IMG/VR virus record: IMGVR_UViG_3300047470_000347
Coordinates: 1 to 24,454 of that record
DNA length: 24,454 nucleotides
Direction: 5' to 3' (one strand)
Source: a virus
Part shown: piece by piece, positions 8,440-14,510 of the stretch
Numbering within the stretch: the first letter of the stretch is position 1
Layout of the letters: each line of letters opens with the position of its first letter
The notes under the pieces: model-generated
What the model was told of the DNA's origin: nothing
Database searches by the model: none
Seen by the model: only the letters and a program-made list of their open reading frames with translations
Program-made: the position numbers and the translations under genes

Positions 8440-8825
8440 TCGGCGGCACCTTCGTTTCGATGTGGCAGCATAGCCCCACTACAAAACGAACGTCAAATTA
8501 TTCCAAAAAATATTCCTACCCCTATTTTCAGGCTGCCTAGCGGATCCGAACCTAAAAATGCAGCAACCGGAAACCTATCCTCAAGAGGCTTGTGCGAAAG
8601 GTATGCAATCAAAGGCTTACACCCTAGTAAGACCTGGGGTTCAAGGGTGATCGGCAACGAGTTTTGGCTGTGAATATCGCATAGGATCCAGAATCCAAAC
8701 CCTAGCTGTCACTGCGGCGCTCACAAAATAAATGGCTGGAGATGGCGGATTGAATGGCATGGGAAAACCCTTGGCACGGTTGGAAGAACTCCACCCTCGC
8801 GCGCGCGCGCGTTTGTGGGGCGACC
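8440..8825. other. Non-coding divergent region between defence-like operon and HTH gene
   Basis: About 385 bp without a convincing gene. The left part (8480-8530) is AT-rich (CAAATTATTCCAAAAAATAT) and probably holds the promoter of the reverse-strand operon. The right part contains the alternating (CG)7 run just before the HTH gene. I saw no convincing tRNA or terminator hairpin. Confidence 0.55.
8798..8811. repeat. (CG)7 alternating dinucleotide run
   Basis: Fourteen bases of uninterrupted CG alternation end 14 nt before the start codon of the small HTH gene at 8826. Such runs can adopt Z-DNA under negative supercoiling. No function can be assigned from sequence. Confidence 0.7.
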
Positions 8826-9089
8826 ATGACTAGGCGGACAACCCCAGCGCGATCAATTGATTGGTTTCAAGTGATCACGGAGATCTCACGTGCCGGTCAC
8901 CCGATGCAGGCGATTGCACAGTCGATTGGAGTCGCACGCACCACGTTGTTGGGTTGGAAGCAGGGCGCCGAGCCTCGCCACTCTGAAGGTGACCGACTGC
9001 TAACGTTATGGACGTGCATGACCGGCCGTGACAGAGCTGCAGTGCCCATGGTCTCGATCAGCGACTGGTGGGCTTATCACGCAAAGTAG
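8826..9089 (+). CDS. Small helix-turn-helix prophage regulator
   Basis: This 87-residue protein has a clear helix-turn-helix: WFQVITEISRAGHPMQAIAQSIGVARTTLLGWKQGAEPRHSEGDRLLTLW. The recognition helix is about VARTTLLGWKQG. The ATG at 8826 is preferred over the in-frame ATG at 8754 because the homology-like part begins here and GTGGGG precedes it; the extra N-terminal residues would be encoded by the (CG)7 run. Proteins of this form are frequent in the early/regulatory regions of Pseudomonas prophages. The target is unknown. It is probably transcribed rightward, away from the reverse-strand defence-like operon. Confidence 0.75.
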   Translation: MTRRTTPARSIDWFQVITEISRAGHPMQAIAQSIGVARTTLLGWKQGAEPRHSEGDRLLTLWTCMTGRDRAAVPMVSISDWWAYHAK

Positions 9090-9292
9090 ATAACCTCCAT
9101 CCGCCTGGCCTCAAAGCTATTGTCACGCGTTGTCACAAACGGTCACGACCGATAGAGCGAGTCCAAATTCATCCTCACAAGAACTTCGTGCCCGCATCAC
9201 CACCGGGGCATCCATCGCACGTTTTCAACTGCGGTGGATGGGATGGACGAAGAGCAGCTATGGTTGCTGCTCATACTCGGGGAGAATCCAGA

Positions 9293-9520
9293 ATGGCTGA
9301 ACAATACGCAGGACAAATCATCGCGGTAGGGCCGGACAATCTGGATTACCAGATTCAGGTCTTTCAAGACGTGATCACGGAACGCTTACTTAGCGGCGAG
9401 ATCAGGCATACCCACGGATTGAAGCGTTACCAAATGCAGGGTGGCGGCGCTGTAAATAAACTATCTGAGACCGAATATCAGGTTGTAGCGACTGGCTTAA
9501 AGTTGACTGTTTACGCCTGA
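9293..9520 (+). CDS. Hypothetical small protein (75 aa)
   Basis: The ATG at 9293 is preceded by GGGGAG with good spacing. The same frame can be extended upstream to 9068, but the extension is rich in His/Pro/Arg and would overlap the HTH gene, so the short form is chosen. The sequence (MAEQYAGQIIAVGPDNLDYQIQ...) predicts a small mixed alpha/beta protein with the tail YQVVATGLKLTVYA. I recognise no family. It follows the HTH regulator in the same direction and precedes another small reading frame. Confidence 0.55.
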   Translation: MAEQYAGQIIAVGPDNLDYQIQVFQDVITERLLSGEIRHTHGLKRYQMQGGGAVNKLSETEYQVVATGLKLTVYA

Positions 9521-9546
9521 ACAAAACGATTTTCAGAACCATCGTC

Positions 9547-9723
9547 ATGGGTGAGTTCTGCGTGCACGATCAATACGCGGTTCGCATCCGTGGCTCGCCT
9601 TCCAAATTGGCGCCTCACCTAAAGGCCAGGCGCGCCATCGCACGTGATGCGGAGACTTGGCGAGTCATCAGGGAAATGCGCTTTTCGTCGCCTAGCCGTA
9701 CTACCGGGATCTCGGTAATTTAG
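9547..9723 (+). CDS. Possible very small basic protein (58 aa)
   Basis: A short frame starts at ATG 9547 and ends at TAG 9721-9723. The product is strongly basic (YAVRIRGSPSKLAPHLKARRAIARDAETWRVIREMRF) and reads like a structured small phage protein rather than random translation. The ribosome site is weak (CAGAACC), so the start is uncertain. It sits 26 nt after the preceding small gene, in the same direction, and fills most of a gap of about 250 bp that would otherwise be empty. Confidence 0.45.
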   Translation: MGEFCVHDQYAVRIRGSPSKLAPHLKARRAIARDAETWRVIREMRFSSPSRTTGISVI

Positions 9724-9770
9724 AGAAAAATTTTCCTATGCGACGGAATCGCGAATAGCAAGGAGGCCAG

Positions 9771-10295
9771 ATGAAAGCCGATGATGACTGTTACAAGCTG
9801 TACGAGAAGATCTATTTCTTCGAGGCCGACCGAAAAGAAAAGCTGATCGCCCGCCTGAATCTGCCTCTGGCGATGCTGGTAGCGCTCTCCAGCTTTCTGT
9901 CCTATTTATTGGGTAAAGCGCCTCCATCCACACACACTGCAGGTGTGTTCTTCTGGATATTTTTCCTCTGGTGCGCGATCTGTGTCGGGATAGGAATTTT
10001 TCACTTCGCTAAGGCGTGGCGGATTCGGAACGCCGATCTTGCGATACCTACAACGACAAAACTAGAAGCTCACCGCCAAGCGTTAGTCGCGTATTACGGA
10101 GAGGGTGGAGAGGAGGCAGCAATTAGTTTTTTCTTCCAGACAATGGCCGATTACTACGTGATGGGTGCCACAAAAAACTCACTGAACAATGACGACCGAA
10201 CCGCAGAGCTCGACCTTCTGTCCAAGTTTGTCATCTGGTCTATAGTGCTCGCGATTCTCTCGTTCGTTCCCTTCTACCTCTACAACAATCCATGA
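9771..10295 (+). CDS. Three-span membrane protein, possible accessory/defence effector
   Basis: This 174-residue protein has an acidic/basic N-terminal helix, then hydrophobic spans at about 30-48 (LPLAMLVALSSFLSYLLG), 58-80 (VFFWIFFLWCAICVGIGIFHF) and 152-171 (FVIWSIVLAILSFVPFYLY). A soluble helical section of about 70 residues lies between spans 2 and 3. A strong Shine-Dalgarno, AAGGAGG, lies 4 nt before the ATG. A 44-aa polyproline frame begins 10 nt after its stop, so the two are probably one unit. The topology resembles SLATT-type membrane effectors of defence systems, but I see no diagnostic motif. Its place in cargo next to attP supports an accessory role. Confidence 0.75.
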   Translation: MKADDDCYKLYEKIYFFEADRKEKLIARLNLPLAMLVALSSFLSYLLGKAPPSTHTAGVFFWIFFLWCAICVGIGIFHFAKAWRIRNADLAIPTTTKLEAHRQALVAYYGEGGEEAAISFFFQTMADYYVMGATKNSLNNDDRTAELDLLSKFVIWSIVLAILSFVPFYLYNNP

Positions 10296-10305
10296 GTTCA
10301 TAGAA

Positions 10306-10440
10306 ATGACCGACCAGAAACCGCCACCGCCTCCGCCACCTCCCATGCGCAATATCAAAAGTGATGTTCCGCTGCCACGGCGAGACCCTCCTTCGCGCCC
10401 AGTTCCTCCCCCTCCCCCTCCTCCGCCAAAGCGAGGGTAG
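10306..10440 (+). CDS. 44-residue polyproline protein
   Basis: This short frame begins MTDQKP followed by eight prolines in all, then MRNIKSDVPLPRRDPPSRPVP and a second run of eight prolines ending KRG. Two Pro8 blocks around a basic centre are far from chance composition. It starts 10 nt after the stop of the three-span membrane protein without its own clear ribosome site, which suggests translation by reinitiation. It could be an extended ligand for a partner protein or a membrane-associated linker. No known family is recognised. Without a dedicated factor (EF-P), ribosomes would stall on the Pro8 blocks. Confidence 0.6.
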   Translation: MTDQKPPPPPPPPMRNIKSDVPLPRRDPPSRPVPPPPPPPPKRG

Positions 10441-10614
10441 ATTTGTAGCAGTTCTGGCAAGAACGCCTCAGTGTGGTGGAAGTGCCACACGTCGCAAGAA
10501 CCATTAGCGCCTAGCCTCAAAGTACAAGCCTACCGTTCGTCTGGCATTGATTGATCAAATCAATAGAATTCTGGGCACCGCCGGCAGAGTCTAAACAGAG
10601 CCGCATTTCAGAAA

Positions 10615-10638
10615 GAGAGTAGATTTGTGAGTAGATTT
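10615..10638 (+). repeat. Left integrase arm-site repeats (P arm)
   Basis: Two copies of GAGTAGATTT (10617-10626 and 10629-10638) stand 12 bp apart. The same motif with the same 12-bp phase recurs on the other side of the att core. A partial inverted copy (ATCTAC, 10643-10648) follows. Confidence 0.7.
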
Positions 10639-10688
10639 ATATATCTACCAACGCAAAACCCTTTTAATACTTGACCTGCAGCCATGTA

Positions 10689-10711
10689 TTCGATTCCGTC
10701 TCTGGGCACCA
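10689..10711 (+). other. attP: att core: tRNA 3'-end identity segment (attP)
   Basis: This 23-base segment reads as the T-loop TTCGATT, T-stem CCGTC, acceptor strand TCTGGGC, discriminator A and CCA. It therefore matches the 3' end of a tRNA whose 5' acceptor strand would be GCCCAGA, closest to bacterial tRNA-Phe. The rest of a tRNA is absent upstream, so this is not a tRNA gene but the core of an attachment site. It lies about 210 bp before the integrase gene, between two sets of arm repeats. Confidence 0.7.
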
Positions 10712-10757
10712 CCTTTCGTTTCCAGGTGATGCCAAGCACACCCGGAAGCACACAAGA

Positions 10758-10780
10758 AGCCCGCCTCGTGCGGGCTTTTT
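10758..10780 (+). terminator. Intrinsic terminator between att core and integrase
   Basis: A 7-bp stem AGCCCGC / GCGGGCT with loop CTCGT is followed by TTTTT. Its place just after the tRNA-like core suggests either a captured tRNA terminator or insulation of the integrase from upstream transcription. Confidence 0.85.
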
Positions 10781-10824
10781 GCTTTCCATGGTTCCCCACC
10801 GTTCCCTTGTAAGCCCAAACAGAT

Positions 10825-10872
10825 GTGAGTAGATTCGTGAGTAGATCCAGTTCGATCTAGAAATCTACTCAC
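10825..10872 (+). repeat. Right integrase arm-site repeats (P' arm)
   Basis: Two direct copies of GTGAGTAGAT (10825-10834, 10837-10846) have the same 12-bp phase as the left arm, and one inverted copy ATCTACTCAC lies at 10863-10872. Arm repeats on both sides of one core indicate an uninterrupted attP. Confidence 0.7.
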
Positions 10873-10920
10873 ACCACGCCGGCAGAACGCCCGCCTGGTG
10901 CGGCCTGCAAGGGGGCTGCT

Positions 10921-12126
10921 TTGCCACTGTCAGATACCACCATCCGTACCGCCAAGCCCAAGGACAAGCTTTATCGCCTGACCGACGCCAACGGTCTATG
11001 CCTTGAAGTCACCCCTACGGGATCAAAGCTTTGGCGCTACCGCTACCGCTTCAACGGCAGCGCGAAGATGCTGGCTCTCGGCACCTACCCCGCTGTAACG
11101 CTGCTCAAAGCTCGCCAGATGCGCGATGAGAGCCGCCAGATGCTTATTGATGGCGTCGACCCAGGCGAACAAAAGAAAGCCGCCAAGCAAGCGCAGAAGG
11201 TCGAAGGGATCACGTTCGAAACACTTGCACGTGAGTGGTTCGCCTATAACGCGCCGCGCTGGGCAGAAAGCACCACCTACAAAGCCAAGCTGTACCTGGA
11301 GAACGATCTGATTCCCGGCATCGGTTCTCGCGCCCTTAAATCGATTACCCGGCCTGAGCTGGTGGAGCTTGTTCGCAAGGTCGAGGCCAGAGGCACGTTG
11401 AATGCCGCCGGCAAGATTCGCCAGTGGCTTCACCAGATCTTTCGCTACGGCCTGGCCAAGGGCGTCGTTGATGCGAATCCTGCTACCGATCTGAGTGTGG
11501 TCGCAGCGCCAGCCAAAGCCGCCCGCCATCATCCCCATGTCGCTTTCGCTGAGTTGCCAGAGCTTTTGAGCAAGTGCGAAGCCGCGAACATCCATACCCT
11601 GACACGAAGTGCTATCAGGCTGCTGGTGCTGACCGCCGTTCGACCTGGTGAGCTCCGGGGGGCGCCATGGGCTGAGTTCGATCTGGATAACGCTACCTGG
11701 ACAATCCCCAAAGAACGGATGAAGGCCCGCCGGCCACATGTTGTGCCGCTTCCCATACAGGCCGTCGACATCCTGCGCCAACTTCAGGAAGTAACCGGCC
11801 GCTACGTTCTGGTCTTTGCCGGGGCAAACCCTGAAAGGCCTATGAGCGAAAATACGGTCAACAAGGCACTGCGCCAGATGGGCTACGAAGGGCGCCAGAC
11901 AGGCCACGGCTTCAGACATTTGCTCAGTACCGAACTGAATGGTCGCGGTTACAACAAGGATTGGATTGAGCGCCAACTCGCCCACGGCGACACGGACGAG
12001 ATCCGAGGGACTTACAACCATGCCGCCTACGTGCCGCAGCGACGAGAAATGATGCAGGCGTGGGCAGACTCAATAGACGCTCTATGTGCAGGCAACAAAG
12101 TAGTCAGCATCAAACTTAAGGCATGA
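10921..12126 (+). CDS. int: P4-type tyrosine integrase (DUF4102)
   Basis: This 401-residue site-specific recombinase integrates and excises the element at the att site. It has an N-terminal DUF4102 arm-binding domain (about 1-90; LTDANGLCLEV, LWRYRYRFNG, LGTYPAVTLLKAR), a core-binding SAM-like domain (about 98-195) and a C-terminal catalytic domain. Visible catalytic residues are R241 (LTAVRPGEL), K268 region, H329 and R332 (GHGFRH), H355 (LAHGDTD) and Y370 (NHAAYVPQRR). The start is TTG at 10921, preceded by AAGGGGG; the N-terminus MPLSDTTIRTAKPKDK is typical of the family. It lies just downstream of attP and points away from it, as usual. Length and motifs indicate an intact enzyme. Confidence 0.95.
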   Translation: MPLSDTTIRTAKPKDKLYRLTDANGLCLEVTPTGSKLWRYRYRFNGSAKMLALGTYPAVTLLKARQMRDESRQMLIDGVDPGEQKKAAKQAQKVEGITFETLAREWFAYNAPRWAESTTYKAKLYLENDLIPGIGSRALKSITRPELVELVRKVEARGTLNAAGKIRQWLHQIFRYGLAKGVVDANPATDLSVVAAPAKAARHHPHVAFAELPELLSKCEAANIHTLTRSAIRLLVLTAVRPGELRGAPWAEFDLDNATWTIPKERMKARRPHVVPLPIQAVDILRQLQEVTGRYVLVFAGANPERPMSENTVNKALRQMGYEGRQTGHGFRHLLSTELNGRGYNKDWIERQLAHGDTDEIRGTYNHAAYVPQRREMMQAWADSIDALCAGNKVVSIKLKA

Positions 12127-12133
12127 CAGTTTC

Positions 12134-12190
12134 GGCTGGTCTAGCTCGACGGAGCGAAAAGCGGGTGCCCACCCGCCCGGCCAGCCATCT
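12134..12190 (+). terminator. Nested hairpins after integrase, possible terminator/attenuator
   Basis: An outer stem GGCTGG/CCAGCC (12134-12139 with 12181-12186) encloses a tight hairpin GCGGGT-GCCC-ACCCGC (12161-12176); ATCTTTT follows. It lies in the gap of about 100 bp between int and the next gene and could partly uncouple them. Confidence 0.4.
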
Positions 12191-12224
12191 TTTCGTATTT
12201 GGGCGCGCCTTGGGAGGCGTAAAC

Positions 12225-13700
12225 ATGACCACTCAGAAAATCAAAAACTACAGCACCTGGGCGTTACGCGGTGACAACGACGCGAGCTGGTACGAGGCAT
12301 ATGCCAACAGAACCATATTTGAGCTTGGTGATGCCGCATCTATCTTGGCCAATGTGCAGCCTGAATACCCCGGCACCCTGGACGCGGATTGTCTCGCCGA
12401 CATTAGCCAATGGGTCGAAACGTTGAAAGCCAACGTCCACGAATTGCTGGCCCAGTCTGGCTACAACGAAAAAGAACCACTCCACCATCGACTATCACAC
12501 CAGAAGCTAAGAACCTGGTGCGGCAATACCGACAAGGTTTGGCCAATACCTGAGAGCAGGATCAGAGAGATTGAGCAGCAGCTTGAAGTGGAGCGCGGAC
12601 TACGTCTCGCCGCCGAACACCGAGCGGATCCCACAATGAGCCCGTTTACCCCTCCAGTCCTTGAATGGCATCAGCCCGAAGACGTTTACCGACATCTCGA
12701 CTGGCTCACCGAAAGCCAGGCCTTGGACTGGATGAGCCGCATTGCTGGTCGTGAGGTAGATATCTACTGCCTCCTGGTGATGGTGGATGCCCATATCTGT
12801 GACGCATTCATGGACTGCCGAGCGTTAAAAGGTTTTACCTATCCCTCAGCGGGGGAGCACGAACACCGAGAGGTTTATGGCTTAGGTATCTGCCAGGTAA
12901 TGAACGCATTACATACTGAAGGCTCGCCTATTTTTCTCACCGGCCCCGCTCTACACGTGGACAATGTGTACGACTATAAGGAAATAAAACCCAAGCGTTC
13001 GTGGTGGATAGATGCACCAAAAAGCTTCGACTTGCTTTTCAAACCATCTGAAATCGAGCAAGCAGGCGGGATGATCGAACCAGACGGGGGCTGGTCGGAT
13101 CAAAAACAAATCGACGAACTTAAATTAAACCCGCTTAAGGAGTTCTCCCCAGAACGCAGCGGTGCTGAGCTCGCCCTCCTCCTCAGTAGGCTTGAAATCT
13201 CCATCGACAATCAGCATGACCGGATTCGCTACTGCGTCAGTTTTGAAGATGGTGGAATCCTCGCTGAGCTTGGATCAGATTTGAAGCCACTCGGTACAGT
13301 CGCAGCTTCAGATTCGTCACAAAACGGGGAGCGTGCGTCGACCGACTATTCGCCCCATAACGAAGAAGCATACGAAGCTGAGCTCTCGCGATTGAATGCA
13401 CTTGTCGCTACGCAAACCAAACTTCTCGAGTCGCTTCAACAATTCAATGAAGCGGAGTTCCCTGAAACTCTTATCGGAACAACCTTCCCCTATTCCACAA
13501 AGGGGCTTGAAGCTTTGCGCGCTGTAGCTTTGAAACATTGGGCTGGCTACACCCCGGACAAGCGTCAGCCAACCCAGAAAGATATTGGGTATGCAATATG
13601 CGAAGAGCTAGGTTTGGAGTATCAGAAGACTAACGAGCCCCCACGGAAAGCAAAGGAACTGGCGACACTCATCAGGCCGGACGAACTGCCAGACGCATGA
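12225..13700 (+). CDS. Unknown 491-aa protein between integrase and alpA
   Basis: The ATG at 12225 is preceded by GGGAGGCG with good spacing; a longer in-frame start at 12123 overlapping int is rejected. No enzymatic motif is recognised. The N-terminal part is acidic and Trp-rich (TWALRGDNDASWYEAYANRTIFELGDAASI). Residues about 370-430 are polar with a coiled-coil stretch (ELSRLNALVATQTKLLESL). The final 65 residues form a separate helical module (ALRAVALKHWAGYTPDKRQPTQKDIGYAICEELGL ... RKAKELATLIRPDELPDA). This C-terminal module is reminiscent of putative DNA-binding tails in unknown proteins of other Pseudomonas islands. Its position between integrase and AlpA suggests a role in the lysogeny or excision decision or cargo defence; this is speculative. 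Confidence 0.75.
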   Translation: MTTQKIKNYSTWALRGDNDASWYEAYANRTIFELGDAASILANVQPEYPGTLDADCLADISQWVETLKANVHELLAQSGYNEKEPLHHRLSHQKLRTWCGNTDKVWPIPESRIREIEQQLEVERGLRLAAEHRADPTMSPFTPPVLEWHQPEDVYRHLDWLTESQALDWMSRIAGREVDIYCLLVMVDAHICDAFMDCRALKGFTYPSAGEHEHREVYGLGICQVMNALHTEGSPIFLTGPALHVDNVYDYKEIKPKRSWWIDAPKSFDLLFKPSEIEQAGGMIEPDGGWSDQKQIDELKLNPLKEFSPERSGAELALLLSRLEISIDNQHDRIRYCVSFEDGGILAELGSDLKPLGTVAASDSSQNGERASTDYSPHNEEAYEAELSRLNALVATQTKLLESLQQFNEAEFPETLIGTTFPYSTKGLEALRAVALKHWAGYTPDKRQPTQKDIGYAICEELGLEYQKTNEPPRKAKELATLIRPDELPDA

Positions 13701-13772
13701 CATGGCCACATGTCATGGTGGCCTGACTACATGCCAGGGTGACATGACGCCATGGCCCCCCTTCCTGACATG
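13696..13772 (+). promoter_or_regulatory. Palindromic operator cluster upstream of alpA
   Basis: A perfect palindrome CATGACATG-GCCA-CATGTCATG (13696-13717) overlaps the stop of the 491-aa gene. Two further TGACATG copies follow (13740-13746 and 13766-13772). The cluster occupies the intergenic gap before alpA and is likely a repressor or activator binding region. I see no strong sigma-70 promoter elements here. Confidence 0.5.
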
Positions 13773-13833
13773 CCACATACCTCTCCAGCATTGCCATCGT
13801 CGATTACCCAAACCGCCCTAGGAGGCGCAGACG

Positions 13834-14055
13834 ATGGCAAGCGCTACCAATCAAGCCCCGTCCCGCAAGTTCATCAAGATCATCCAGGTCAAAGAGCTGT
13901 CCAGCCTTTCGACGTCTGAGGTCTATCGGCGTATTGCCGCCGGCACATTCCCCAAGCAAGTCACCCTGGGCCCTAAGTGCGTTGTCTGGATCGAGGCAGA
14001 GGTTTTGGCCTGGCTGGATGCTCGCATTGCTGAGAGCCGCGGTGAAGCTGCATGA
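13834..14055 (+). CDS. alpA: AlpA-family transcriptional regulator (first copy)
   Basis: This 73-residue winged-helix protein of the AlpA family has FIKIIQVKELSSLSTSEVYRRIAAGTFPKQVTLGPKCVVWIEAEVLAWLDARIAESRG. In P4-type satellites and many prophages AlpA activates excision or early genes. AGGAGG lies just before the ATG (13834), so the start is firm. It follows the palindromic operator cluster and precedes the antisense-RNA leader, so it is placed where an early switch gene is expected. It ends 25 nt before a sigma-70-like promoter for the leader. It is the more compact relative of the reverse-strand AlpA at 5127-5420. Confidence 0.93.
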   Translation: MASATNQAPSRKFIKIIQVKELSSLSTSEVYRRIAAGTFPKQVTLGPKCVVWIEAEVLAWLDARIAESRGEAA

Positions 14056-14079
14056 ATCGTCATCAGCCGTTCCCAGTGC

Positions 14080-14108
14080 TTGCCAAGCCTTATCAGGACG
14101 ACTACAGT
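14080..14108 (+). promoter_or_regulatory. Sigma-70-like promoter of the early leader transcript
   Basis: TTGCCA (14080-14085) and TACAGT (14103-14108) are separated by 17 bp. Transcription would begin near 14115 and run through the target site, attenuator, C4-like RNA and the early operon. Confidence 0.5.
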
Positions 14109-14141
14109 TCGCCTGTCACTGCAAATTCAGTGGCCGGGTGT

Positions 14142-14208
14142 AGGAACCCGAGTAAGCAAAAGGCGCCCAGCGCCCAGAACTCTGTCTCAGGCGTTTTTTT
14201 ATGCCTGA
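14142..14208 (+). promoter_or_regulatory. Antisense-RNA target site and attenuator in the early leader
   Basis: AGGAACCCG (14142-14150) and GCAAAAGG (14156-14163) are exact complements of two overlapping stretches in the hairpin-2 loop of the downstream C4-like RNA (14254-14262 and 14260-14267). Directly after lie a hairpin GGCGC-CCA-GCGCC (14162-14174), a CGCC/GGCG stem ending in seven T (14194-14200), and an alternative hairpin TCAGGC/GCCTGA (14187-14208). This is the layout of an RNA-controlled attenuator, as in the seqA region of phage P4 immunity. Confidence 0.65.
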
Positions 14209-14221
14209 AATATCGTTTTAT

Positions 14222-14299
14222 GGCGGCTGTGTGTGGGAGGGCTTCGGCCCTGCCGGGTTCCTTTTGCCCCGGTATTCCTACCCTGCACACAGCTGCCAC
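14222..14299 (+). ncRNA. C4 / P4 cI-like antisense immunity RNA
   Basis: A compact folded RNA is predicted. The outer stem GCTGTGTG/CACACAGC (14226-14233 with 14286-14293) encloses a tetraloop hairpin GGGC-TTCG-GCCC (14239-14250) and a second hairpin CCGGG/CCCGG (14253-14257 with 14268-14272) whose loop is TTCCTTTTGC. This three-stem form matches what I know of C4 antisense RNAs (P1/P7 c4, P4 cI). The exposed loop is complementary to a site upstream (14142-14163) and to a shorter one downstream (AAGGAAC, 14313-14319). It would be processed from the leader and cause premature termination of early transcription in lysogeny. The family assignment needs a covariance-model search. Confidence 0.75.
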
Positions 14300-14345
14300 C
14301 CAATCCTGTAGGAAGGAACGTGGCAGCTCCTCAGCAGAAGGAGCT
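14291..14345 (+). promoter_or_regulatory. Mutually exclusive hairpins controlling the first early gene
   Basis: AGCTGCCAC (14291-14299) pairs exactly with GTGGCAGCT (14320-14328), showing the second antisense target (AAGGAAC, 14313-14319) in the loop. Alternatively AGCTCCT (14325-14331) pairs with AGGAGCT (14339-14345), hiding the ribosome site of the gene at 14352. The two folds share bases and cannot coexist. The first also competes with the outer stem of the C4-like RNA. Confidence 0.55.
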
Positions 14346-14351
14346 CCACCC

Positions 14352-14510
14352 ATGTACGCCCTCATTCCGTCCAAAATCCGCGCACTTGTTCATCGCCGCC
14401 TGGCGCTGAGCGCTCTCCGCGCAAACTCGTCCCTAGCTGTCCGCTTGAATCGCTACAACGCCAACATGGCCATCGTTCGCGTCCTCGAGACGCAGGGCGG
14501 TGATCAATGA
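14352..14510 (+). CDS. Small basic early protein (52 aa)
   Basis: The ATG at 14352 follows AAGGAG, which can be sequestered in a hairpin. The product (MYALIPSKIRALVHRRLALSALRANSSLAVRLNRYNANMAIVRVLE...) is a short, Arg-rich amphipathic helical peptide. The frame can be extended upstream to 14052, but that extension would run through the folded antisense RNA and attenuator, so the short form is chosen. It is the first gene after the C4-like RNA, the place held by small regulated genes in P4/P1-type immunity regions. Its stop overlaps the next gene's ATG. Function unknown. Confidence 0.65.
   Translation: MYALIPSKIRALVHRRLALSALRANSSLAVRLNRYNANMAIVRVLETQGGDQ

Noticed and set aside
9243-9329. 28-codon frame (MDEEQLWLLLILGENPEWLN) overlapping the start of the gene at 9293
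   Set aside because: Possible leader peptide, but too short and without a clear ribosome site; cannot be supported.
10570-10579. Second copy of TCTGGGCACC before the att core
   Set aside because: Only ten bases and without the T-loop part; may be chance, so not called as a second att site.
10689-10711. Possible tRNA gene upstream of the integrase
   Set aside because: Only the T-loop-to-CCA portion matches; no anticodon or D arm and no 5' acceptor strand upstream, so it is an att core.
11023-12021. Reverse-strand frame of 332 codons opposite the integrase
   Set aside because: It is a shadow of the GC-rich integrase gene; no ribosome site and no recognisable protein features.
14102-14374. 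Reverse-strand frame of 90 codons opposite the antisense RNA region
   Set aside because: It lies exactly on the folded RNA and attenuator, whose pairing explains the sequence constraint better.
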